DNA of 5,773 nucleotides, from positions 1 to 5,773 of the forward strand of contig DIYR01000014.1 in assembly GCA_002429085.1 (NCBI GenBank), given 5' to 3'. This document shows, in pieces, positions 1 through 5,773 of the stretch. Below the pieces are notes generated by a model. That model was given only the letters and a program-made list of their open reading frames with translations. It was not told the origin of the DNA and did no database searches. The stretch comes from Flavobacteriales bacterium UBA6049 (GTDB lineage: Bacteria > Bacteroidota > Bacteroidia > Flavobacteriales_G > Salibacteraceae). The translations under genes were made by a program, and so were the position numbers. Within the stretch, counting starts at the first letter, position 1. Every line of letters begins with the position of its first letter.

Positions 1-732
1 CCCTGTGCTTGCTCGTAAAAGCCAATTGCTCCACTTAGGTCTTTAGTGGCATATGCATCGTCTCCTTGTTTAACGAAGCCATCGTATTGCGCTTGTAACT
101 CCGCCTCTGCTGCTGCTTCGGCATCTGCCTTTGCTTGAATTAACCCATTAATCTCTGCAATGGCTGCTGTTGCTGCTTCATCTCCTGGCTTAACTCCTAA
201 TGCGGAATTGTATGATGTTAATGCAGCTTCGAACTCTTCTTTTGATTTTGCATCATTACCAGCTGACATATGCTCTTGATAAGCCTTGTCGGCAGCAGCA
301 AGAGCTCCCAATTCTTCTTGGATTTTCGTAATCTGCTCTTGGGGATACGACTCTTCTGGTTTAATGCCCTGTGCTTGCTCGTAGAAGCCGATTGCTTCAC
401 TTAGGTCTTTAGCGGCATATGCATCATCTCCTTGTTTAACGAAGCCATCGTATTGCGCTTGTAACTCCGCCTCTGCTGCTGCTTCGGCATCTGCCTTTGC
501 TTGAATTAATCCGTTGACTTCTGCTATCGCTGCTGTTGCCGCTTCATCTTCTGGCTTAACTCCTAATGCGGAATTGTATGATGTTAATGCAACTTCGAAT
601 TCTTCTTTTGATTTTGCATCATTACCAGCTGTCATATGCTCTTGATAAGCCTTGTCCGCAGCGGCAAGATTCTCCATTTCACCTCGCGCTTTGGCTATTT
701 GATCTGTAGGATATGACTCTTCTGGCTTTAAA
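1..732 (-). repeat. Two tandem copies of a 366-bp coding repeat (122-residue double TPR-like unit)
   Basis: Positions 1-366 align with 367-732 without gaps. By direct comparison, 1-300 and 367-666 differ at 19 bases (about 94% identity); similarity then drops over the last 60 bases or so. Roughly two thirds of the differences are silent. Six change a residue in the protein, such as HMTAGN versus HMSAGN and KPEDE versus KPGDE. Each unit joins one helical repeat ending KPEESYP to one ending KPxDEAAT. The left copy touches the window edge, so more copies may follow. Confidence 0.93.
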
Positions 733-2156
733 CTTGAGGCAGTTTCATAAGACGCAATTGCACTGGAAAAGTCTTTTGACTCAAAGGCTTGATCACCTGA
801 TTGAATGGCTGCATTGTAATCTGCTTCTATCTTTGCCAGTCGTTCTTTTTCAGCCGCTTCTTCGGCTGCTTTAGCTGCTGCAATAGCTGCTAATGCTGTT
901 TCTATTTCTTGCAATGCTGCAGGCGGACGAGCTTCTTGTGGTTTTATTGTTTGAGCTTCTTCAAATTTAGTTTTAGCCTCTTCGTACTGTTCTTTCTTTA
1001 GTAGATCTTCCGCATCTTTAACTATAGATGCATACTGCTTTTCGAGCTCTTCAGCAGCTGAAAGTTTTGAATCGATATCAGCTATCTGCTGTTTGGGATA
1101 CTCCTCATCCTTAAGTATTACAAGAGCAGCTTTGTATTTATCTTTTGCTCCAACCCAATTTTCTGCTGCATAAAGATTATCTGCCTCTGCAATAGCTGCA
1201 TCATATTGCTCTTTCTTAGCTTTCTCTTCGGCTAATCTTTGTTGTTCTTTCTGAGCTAATTCAATTTGCTCTTTTGGATACTTTTCTTTTGGCTTAATTC
1301 CAATGGCTTGTTGGTAAATTGGTATCGCTTCGGCAAATTTCTCTTCAGCAAAAAGGTCATCGGCTTGTGTAAGTAAAGCTGCATATTGTTCTTCCAATTC
1401 CGCAGCATTTCCCATTTCTTCTTGCGCTTTGGCAATCATTTTGGTTGGGTACGCCTCATCTGGTTTGAATTGTAACGCAGCTTGGTACTGGAATAATGCA
1501 TTTTCAAAGTCACCTTCTTTAAAGAATGCATCTCCATCTTCGATGGCAAGTTGATAATCTTCTTCTAGTTGTCTTTTTCGTCTTTCTTCTTCTTTCCTGG
1601 CTGCTTCTAAATCTGCTAATAGCTGATCTAACTGCCTTTGAATAGATTTGGTATACTTATGGTCATTTGCAAACTGTAAATAAGAAGGGTTGTATGTTAC
1701 TTTTCCTATAGGCTGATTTAAAATTGAGGCATCCAGATCAAAAGCATCTTCAAATAACTCTACCTTCCATCCCCCATAATGAAAATTAGCTTTGTCCAAA
1801 TCTTCTTCTGGCACATTTCGGGTATCAACCTCTATTCGCTTAGTAACATATCCACCTTTCGTAAATTCAATCATATACACGCTATTCAAGGGCAACTCAA
1901 AAGTGAATTTACCATTGGCAGCTGTTGTTACTGTATTTATTATTGAAGAACCTTCTTTTATTTTTATTTCTCCACCAGCAAGTTTTCCAGAACCTTCGGT
2001 TAAAGTACCATCAATACTCAAGTTCTTTTGAGCCTGAAGACAAAATGGTAGCATCAAAATGAATGTGAATGCAAGTATTCTCGTGAAAAATTGATGCTTG
2101 ATAGTCGTAGTAAACAATGGTTCCAATTGCGTATTAGTATAAAAAATAGACTGCAT
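1..2156 (-). CDS. Exported TPR-like repeat protein with N-terminal carboxypeptidase-regulatory-like domain (C-terminus beyond window)
   Basis: The frame stays open for 718 codons from ATG at 2156 to the window edge, so the C-terminus is missing. This start is supported because an in-frame TGA lies two codons upstream (2160-2162) and no other Met precedes the hydrophobic segment. Residues 1-43 form a signal peptide with a long n-region and a QAQ end. Residues 46-112 resemble a carboxypeptidase-regulatory-like beta-sandwich (GKFTFELPL, FTKGGYVTKRIEV). Residues 171-202 are a charged coiled coil rich in E, R and K. From about residue 202 at least nine helical repeats follow, of the form GDxxFxxxxFxxAxxxYxxAxxxKPxExYP, joined by Ala/Glu-rich linkers. 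This is a TPR-like pattern common in Bacteroidota envelope proteins. A periplasmic or envelope scaffold role is inferred; no catalytic motif is visible. An OmpA-like or other domain could lie in the missing part. The reading frame is certain, the function is not. Confidence 0.88.
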   Translation of the reverse strand, partial: MQSIFYTNTQLEPLFTTTIKHQFFTRILAFTFILMLPFCLQAQKNLSIDGTLTEGSGKLAGGEIKIKEGSSIINTVTTAANGKFTFELPLNSVYMIEFTKGGYVTKRIEVDTRNVPEEDLDKANFHYGGWKVELFEDAFDLDASILNQPIGKVTYNPSYLQFANDHKYTKSIQRQLDQLLADLEAARKEEERRKRQLEEDYQLAIEDGDAFFKEGDFENALFQYQAALQFKPDEAYPTKMIAKAQEEMGNAAELEEQYAALLTQADDLFAEEKFAEAIPIYQQAIGIKPKEKYPKEQIELAQKEQQRLAEEKAKKEQYDAAIAEADNLYAAENWVGAKDKYKAALVILKDEEYPKQQIADIDSKLSAAEELEKQYASIVKDAEDLLKKEQYEEAKTKFEEAQTIKPQEARPPAALQEIETALAAIAAAKAAEEAAEKERLAKIEADYNAAIQSGDQAFESKDFSSAIASYETASSLKPEESYPTDQIAKARGEMENLAAADKAYQEHMTAGNDAKSKEEFEVALTSYNSALGVKPEDEAATAAIAEVNGLIQAKADAEAAAEAELQAQYDGFVKQGDDAYAAKDLSEAIGFYEQAQGIKPEESYPQEQITKIQEELGALAAADKAYQEHMSAGNDAKSKEEFEAALTSYNSALGVKPGDEAATAAIAEINGLIQAKADAEAAAEAELQAQYDGFVKQGDDAYATKDLSGAIGFYEQAQ

Positions 2157-2333
2157 AATTCAAATGCGAAGGTATAAACAGATGTGTTGATTCTGTCATT
2201 ATTATCAAAACCTTTTCAACGATGATGCCAAGCTGTTTCCTTAGCTAATTCTGCGATGATAACGATATTGTATTGAGTGTATTGAGTAGACAGAACAAAT
2301 ACAAGAAGCTTAATATGAATCCGCTATTTATTT

Positions 2334-2398
2334 TGAATAAACAATTTATTGCAAAATTAAAATCTGATTCATTCAACTTACAGATGAATAATTTATTG
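2334..2398. repeat. Pair of short AT-rich direct repeats
   Basis: On the plus strand TGAATA followed by ATTTATTG occurs at 2385-2398. It recurs at 2334-2351 with four extra bases (aaca) between the halves. The second copy contains a perfect 6-bp inverted repeat, aataaa-caa-tttatt (2336-2350). The two copies flank the candidate -7 element. They could be an operator-like pair, but low sequence complexity makes chance a real alternative. Confidence 0.35.
2352..2376 (-). promoter_or_regulatory. Weak candidate Bacteroidota promoter for the repeat-protein gene
   Basis: On the minus strand TAATTTTG (2359-2352) exactly matches the Bacteroidota -7 consensus TAnnTTTG, and a TTG lies at 2376-2374. The 14-base spacing is shorter than the usual 17-23, and the implied leader would be about 190 bases. 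It is the only exact -7 match in this AT-rich intergenic region, where a chance match is quite possible. Confidence 0.22.
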
Positions 2399-2406
2399 TA
2401 GTATGC

Positions 2407-3426
2407 TTATAAGAACGCTAGATCATTAGGAAGTACACCAACCTCAAATTCATTAACCAAATTACCTTGATCTGAAATTTGAAGTATTCTACCATTCGTA
2501 GTATAATTAGCAACATCTACTAGATAAATAAATTCACCCTTTGTATCTACCTCAAGATTATATGGCCGATACCCTTCTAATGAGAAGATTGGAGTAGGTT
2601 GATTTTCAGAGATCCAATTCAGTTTGTGTAGTTGATTATTACTAATGAAATATGCGGTTTGATTATTAGCAACAGATAAATGAGAACATTCTTCTGGTAA
2701 GTTACTATTGAGTAATTTTTTAGTTTCTGAGAGATAGTCTAATCTATACAAACTATTACCTTCTATCACATAACCGAAGGTTTCTTGTAAATCTGATGCT
2801 CTCATTTCTGAAAAGATGGTGTCTAGAACTTTTCCTGTCTCTTGATTCAGGGTTATTAACTTGGAAGTTTCGCTTGTAACAACACTATCAAGATAGCTGA
2901 TAAATAACTTGTTATGAATAGCCCTCACCTCTTCTGACCACCCTGTAAGGGGTATTGTTTTTAGTAAATCGCCACTCTCCCTGTTTAAGATGTAAATTTG
3001 ATTACCATAAATTTCTGTTACATAACAAAACTGACCATCACAATCTATATACCTTGGTGAAGTAAAACCAGTAATTTGACGAATCCGTTTAAAACTAGGA
3101 AGCTCAACCATTTCAATTTTACCTGAATTATTTACCACAACCCACCCCGTATCGCCAGAAACATAAATAGATTGGCCTACATCACCTAGCAACTCATTAT
3201 TTGCTGAATTGAAAACACCATTATAAGTTTGATTACTGTCCAGATCAATTAACGATGCTGATGCATTTCCCCATTGAAAATTACCTTCATGAATAACCAC
3301 TAACAATTTATCCCCTGTTTGCTCAGGTACTTTATTTTCTGTTACTGGACGAATACCATAATTATCTTCATCAGGAGTACATCCTATTATGGATATCAAG
3401 AATAGTATACTAAGTAAGGATCTCAC
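2407..3426 (-). CDS. Surface lipoprotein, DUF5074/YncE-like beta-propeller, BtuG-like
   Basis: This 339-residue protein starts with GTG; an in-frame TAG lies 12 codons upstream with no ATG between, and only this start gives a signal peptide. Residues 1-15 are hydrophobic and end in the lipobox IIGC, so Cys16 would be lipidated. The acidic stretch TPDEDN just after Cys16 resembles Bacteroidota signals for lipoprotein export to the cell surface. The mature part shows repeated beta-propeller strands. Family-like motifs are HEGNFQWGNAS (46-56), LGDVGQS (80-86), VVVNNSGKIE (96-105), SPRY (123-126) and GWSEEV (162-167). This matches the DUF5074/YncE-like proteins next to TonB-dependent receptors, including BtuG, which captures B12 and caps BtuB. 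A Cys pair at 129 and 134 could form a disulfide. It overlaps the receptor gene by 4 bp. The family is well supported; corrinoid as ligand is inferred, and a siderophore or other cofactor remains possible. Confidence 0.88.
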   Translation of the reverse strand: MRSLLSILFLISIIGCTPDEDNYGIRPVTENKVPEQTGDKLLVVIHEGNFQWGNASASLIDLDSNQTYNGVFNSANNELLGDVGQSIYVSGDTGWVVVNNSGKIEMVELPSFKRIRQITGFTSPRYIDCDGQFCYVTEIYGNQIYILNRESGDLLKTIPLTGWSEEVRAIHNKLFISYLDSVVTSETSKLITLNQETGKVLDTIFSEMRASDLQETFGYVIEGNSLYRLDYLSETKKLLNSNLPEECSHLSVANNQTAYFISNNQLHKLNWISENQPTPIFSLEGYRPYNLEVDTKGEFIYLVDVANYTTNGRILQISDQGNLVNEFEVGVLPNDLAFL

Positions 3427-3435
3427 TTTCTTCTT
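3423..3435 (-). promoter_or_regulatory. GTGA stop-start overlap with purine-rich leader (translational coupling)
   Basis: The receptor gene ends with TGA at 3425-3423, inside the GTGA that starts the lipoprotein gene at 3426. AAGAAGAAA (3435-3427) lies directly before the GTG. It is too close to act as a standard Shine-Dalgarno site, so re-initiation by ribosomes finishing the receptor is the likely route. This would tie lipoprotein output to receptor output. Confidence 0.7.
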
Positions 3436-5291
3436 AACTGAATTGATAACTGATACACTCTACCAGGCATGGGTCTTCCGGCTAAACTCATGTAGGATTT
3501 TTCTAAAACATTTGATACTTGAAATTGAACGGTTCCATCCCATTTCAATCGAGATTGAATCTTGTAATCTAATCTCAAATCTACCAAATCATATGCTGGT
3601 AAAAACCATGTATTATTGGAGGTGGTGTATCGCTCATCTGTGAAGTGATAAATTCCACGAAGTATCCACTTTTTAAATCCAACTATAACTTGATAATTAA
3701 GCTCGTTTTCTGGTGTATAGATTAATTGATTCCCATCCTGATCTGTAGATTGAACGAAGGTATAATCACCTTTAAAGCCGAGGTTCCAATTAGTACCAAG
3801 CTGTTTCTTTATTCCAAGATTTAGCTCTATTCCTTTTTGGTCTACCTCTTGAACATTTTGCACCTCCGAGAATCCGTCTTCATTTGGAACCCATAAAATC
3901 CATTCATCAATTGCTCCAATAAAACCTGTTATTTCACTATTAAAACGCCAAGAATTCACCTGTTGATTCCAAGCAAAACCTAACTCAGAATTCCATCCGA
4001 TTTCTGGTTTAAGATTAGGATTTCCTCCAGGGGTCCAATACAAATCATTTAATGTTGGATAACGCATGTTTCTGGCCACATTTGCTTTAATGGTAATATG
4101 TTTACTCCATAAATCTCGAGTAATACCAAGAATTGGTAAAGTTGCAATAACTGTGTCGTCAACAAATTCTGGTTGTAATCCAGCATACAGCCTCCAATTG
4201 TCTCCCACTAGTCTGGTATACTGCACTCCTAACCTTCCTTGTAACCTTACCTCTTCAGCATAGGTAGATGCAAACGCCTGATCTACAGCAAGTAGTAGGT
4301 TAGCTTCTATCTTATTTCTTTCACCAATGTATCTACTAGCGTAATTAGTCCACTGTAAACCATGCATTGTACTATTCGACTGAATATTACTTTGACGATT
4401 CTCGTAATCTAATTCCATAAAGCGATAAGCGACTTGAGTTTTAAAAAACCAATTGACATAGTGCTTTTGGTATGCTGCAGTGATAAGTGCAGTTTGGTCT
4501 TTTTGAGTTTGATCAGATGGCACTTGAGAACTAATAGTATTAGGAATATCTCTATTTGCTGCTGTATATAATCCGTGTAGGCTCCACTCTCCTCCATTTT
4601 GAGCTGTGTACCATCCATGCTGTTGAAAAGAGTATTGTATAAAACGGTTGTGTTTTCTACTCTCTGTTGGAGAGTCTGGTTTAGCTATGTTGGAAAATTC
4701 AAAATCATTCTCTGCCGAACGATAGGAAACACCCGATTTCAAGCGCCATTTTTTGACCTTATAATTGCTAATCGCTCCTAAACTATAATCGTTGTAAGAT
4801 GCGACTCCTAATGTTAGCGATAAAGGTGACTCCTGTATTTTTGAAGATAACAGGATACTTCCTCCAAGACCTCCAAAGCCATCTCGTTGGTTTGCGTAAC
4901 CATATCTAATAGCGGCTTCATCTACTCCTATAAGAGGCACAATTGATAAATCTGCTTGGCCGAGCATCGGTGAATTTAATAACACTCCATTCCAATAAAC
5001 ATTTGTTTGAGCCGCACTAGCTCCCCTCATTGATATCGAGGTTAACTGACTTGGACCATATTGACGCAGATGAAGTGCACTTTCTCGTGAGAGTAATTCA
5101 TCTAACTGTGATGTTTGATAGGCTGGGTTCTCCTCTATTCTAATTACTCGTTCTTTAAAAATTTTAGGAGGAGGAATACTTCCTTCAATCGTAGCCATGG
5201 AATCAAAGGATACTCCAGGTATTGTATCAATCGATTGAGCAACTACACTGCCACATATCAGATTTAAAAGTATGACTAACGAATAACGCAT
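3423..5291 (-). CDS. TonB-dependent outer-membrane receptor, BtuB-like
   Basis: This complete 622-residue protein should import a ligand across the outer membrane using TonB-ExbBD energy. Residues 1-19 are a signal peptide ending SVVAQ. Residues about 55-150 form the plug, with LRQYGPSQLTSISMRGASAA (75-94), NVYWNGVLLNSP (97-108) and GGLGGSILLSS (140-150). The rest reads as alternating beta strands of the 22-strand barrel. It includes the conserved NPNLKPE near residue 423 and a PMPGR-type C-terminal strand near 607. Its length is close to E. coli BtuB (614) and far below SusC-type receptors. It also lacks the N-terminal carboxypeptidase-regulatory-like domain of the SusC group, and no clear TonB box is visible. 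ATG at 5291 overlaps the upstream secreted-protein gene by 16 bp, and the stop overlaps the lipoprotein gene by 4 bp. The receptor call is firm. B12 specificity is inferred from size and the BtuG-like neighbour. Confidence 0.93.
   Translation of the reverse strand: MRYSLVILLNLICGSVVAQSIDTIPGVSFDSMATIEGSIPPPKIFKERVIRIEENPAYQTSQLDELLSRESALHLRQYGPSQLTSISMRGASAAQTNVYWNGVLLNSPMLGQADLSIVPLIGVDEAAIRYGYANQRDGFGGLGGSILLSSKIQESPLSLTLGVASYNDYSLGAISNYKVKKWRLKSGVSYRSAENDFEFSNIAKPDSPTESRKHNRFIQYSFQQHGWYTAQNGGEWSLHGLYTAANRDIPNTISSQVPSDQTQKDQTALITAAYQKHYVNWFFKTQVAYRFMELDYENRQSNIQSNSTMHGLQWTNYASRYIGERNKIEANLLLAVDQAFASTYAEEVRLQGRLGVQYTRLVGDNWRLYAGLQPEFVDDTVIATLPILGITRDLWSKHITIKANVARNMRYPTLNDLYWTPGGNPNLKPEIGWNSELGFAWNQQVNSWRFNSEITGFIGAIDEWILWVPNEDGFSEVQNVQEVDQKGIELNLGIKKQLGTNWNLGFKGDYTFVQSTDQDGNQLIYTPENELNYQVIVGFKKWILRGIYHFTDERYTTSNNTWFLPAYDLVDLRLDYKIQSRLKWDGTVQFQVSNVLEKSYMSLAGRPMPGRVYQLSIQLRRK
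5276..5291 (-). other. 16-bp gene overlap between secreted protein and receptor
   Basis: The secreted-protein frame ends with TAG at 5278-5276, while the receptor ATG is at 5291-5289, in another frame. An A-rich stretch (ACAAA) sits just before the ATG, as is common in Bacteroidota, which rarely use strong Shine-Dalgarno sites. The overlap argues that the two genes share one transcript. Confidence 0.85.
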
Positions 5292-5773
5292 TTTGTAGCA
5301 TACGATTCACGAGCGCTTGTTACGTGAACTATGTAAATTCCAGTGTTTGATATAGTATGCGGAATGTAATGTTCTCCGATTTGGAGCCCCTTCTGCATGA
5401 CAGATTCACCCGTTAATGAATAGATAGATAATTCTACTTGTTCAGTCACTCGGATGTAAAAATGGCCTTGAAGGGAATTGAAACAAACCCAATTAGGAGT
5501 TGATATTGATTCTATGCTCGTATTCTGGTTAACAATCGCTACAGCGTCTAAATCAAAACCACTACTCCCAAAATCTGTTGGAAAAGGATCATTAATCGGG
5601 TTACCTGCTGTATCATAGGTTGCCCATGCTGGGTCTATACTGCCAACTACATCTGTTACTCGAACATGTGTAATATTCATAATGTCAAGCCCTGCAATTC
5701 CACTTAGCTCTTCTAGATCAAAAGGTGTGCCTTGCCCACTTTCGTATTTCCCCGCCAAGTTGTTGATATACGT
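5276..5773 (-). CDS. C-terminal part of a secreted surface protein with a T9SS type A sorting domain (N-terminus beyond window)
   Basis: The frame is open to the window edge, giving 165 visible residues; the true start and signal peptide lie upstream. A TTG at 5758 is in frame but falls inside a conserved-looking domain, so it is not taken as the start. Visible residues 1-82 form a compact region with AGKYESGQGTPFDL, THVRVTDVVGSIDP, INDPFPTDFGSSGFDLDAVA. From memory this resembles uncharacterised surface proteins found beside TonB-dependent receptor and DUF5074 genes. The last 70 or so residues match a T9SS type A sorting domain: LSIYSLTGESV, then NTGIYIVHV and the final KCVIR. The protein should therefore cross the outer membrane by T9SS and be anchored or released. 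Its place as the upstream gene of the receptor suggests a ligand-binding or accessory role in uptake, which is inference. Confidence 0.85.
   Translation of the reverse strand, partial: TYINNLAGKYESGQGTPFDLEELSGIAGLDIMNITHVRVTDVVGSIDPAWATYDTAGNPINDPFPTDFGSSGFDLDAVAIVNQNTSIESISTPNWVCFNSLQGHFYIRVTEQVELSIYSLTGESVMQKGLQIGEHYIPHTISNTGIYIVHVTSARESYATKCVIR

Larger units (their letters stand above)
2157..2406. other. AT-rich intergenic region between the repeat-protein gene and the uptake operon
   Basis: The 250 bp separate the stop of the lipoprotein gene (TAA, 2407-2409) from the ATG of the repeat-protein gene, both on the minus strand. It should hold the end of one transcript and the promoter and leader of the next. 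It contains a single exact match to the Bacteroidota -7 motif, two AT-rich direct repeats (2334-2351 and 2385-2398) and a 9-bp near-tandem repeat, tattgagtg then tattgagta, at 2271-2288. No tRNA, riboswitch or strong GC-rich hairpin was seen. Confidence 0.7.

Noticed and set aside
218..400. Minus-strand open frame of 60 codons
   Set aside because: It lies in another frame wholly inside the long repeat-protein gene and encodes a Lys/Ser-rich low-complexity product; it is a shadow of the real frame.
1792..2031. Plus-strand open frame of 79 codons
   Set aside because: It is antisense to the carboxypeptidase-regulatory-like domain of the repeat protein, which has clear domain logic; no supporting features.
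2134..2199. Short upstream open frame of 21 codons overlapping the repeat-protein start
   Set aside because: It starts with ATG at 2199 and ends at 2134 in another frame, but has no ribosome-binding signal or recognisable peptide feature; such frames arise by chance in AT-rich leaders.
2271..2288. Tandem 9-bp near-repeat tattgagtg/tattgagta
   Set aside because: Only two copies of a short AT-rich word; not enough to call a regulatory array.
2362..2385. Possible terminator for the uptake operon: 5-bp stem ATCTG/CAGAT on the minus strand followed by TTTAATTTT
   Set aside because: The stem is short and AT-rich with a 14-base loop, and a competing 6-bp stem (2367-2372 with 2384-2389) uses overlapping bases; too weak to call.
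2157..2406. Cobalamin riboswitch in the intergenic region
   Set aside because: I looked because of the BtuB/BtuG-like genes, but saw no cobalamin riboswitch-like conserved core. The region is also downstream of the operon; the relevant leader is outside the window.
3389..3643. Plus-strand open frame of 84 codons
   Set aside because: It is antisense to the end of the receptor and the start of the lipoprotein, both well supported.
4066..4781. Three further open frames inside the receptor gene (4066-4263 plus, 4409-4618 minus, 4599-4781 plus)
   Set aside because: All overlap the barrel region of a complete receptor gene in other frames, and none shows family-like motifs.

Overview
The window looks like a piece of a Bacteroidota chromosome, probably Flavobacteriales or a close relative. 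The evidence is AT-rich DNA, a type IX secretion (T9SS) C-terminal sorting domain, a Bacteroidota-style surface lipoprotein signal, signal peptides ending in QAQ or VAQ, and no clear Shine-Dalgarno sites. All four genes lie on the minus strand, so transcription runs from high to low coordinates. The two outer genes are cut by the window edges.

Right part (2407-5773): three tightly packed genes, each overlapping the next. In transcription order they are the C-terminal part of a secreted protein with a T9SS type A sorting domain (5276-5773), a 622-residue TonB-dependent outer-membrane receptor of BtuB-like size and layout (3423-5291), and a 339-residue lipoprotein predicted to be a beta-propeller of the DUF5074/YncE-like (BtuG-like) type (2407-3426). 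Together they look like a surface uptake unit: the lipoprotein and perhaps the T9SS protein would capture a ligand at the cell surface, and the receptor would import it with TonB energy. Family resemblance to the BtuB-BtuG pair makes a corrinoid (vitamin B12) the leading guess for the ligand. Nothing in the window proves this; the operon start, where a cobalamin riboswitch would lie, is outside it.

Middle (2157-2406): a 250-bp AT-rich intergenic region. It holds one weak candidate promoter and a pair of short AT-rich direct repeats. No RNA gene or strong terminator was seen.

Left part (1-2156): a long open frame of 718 codons that runs off the window. It encodes an exported protein with a signal peptide, a carboxypeptidase-regulatory-like beta-sandwich, a charged coiled coil and at least nine TPR-like helical repeats. 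The last repeats are organised as a 122-residue (366-bp) double unit. Its two visible copies differ at only 19 of the first 300 aligned bases, so the array has expanded fairly recently.
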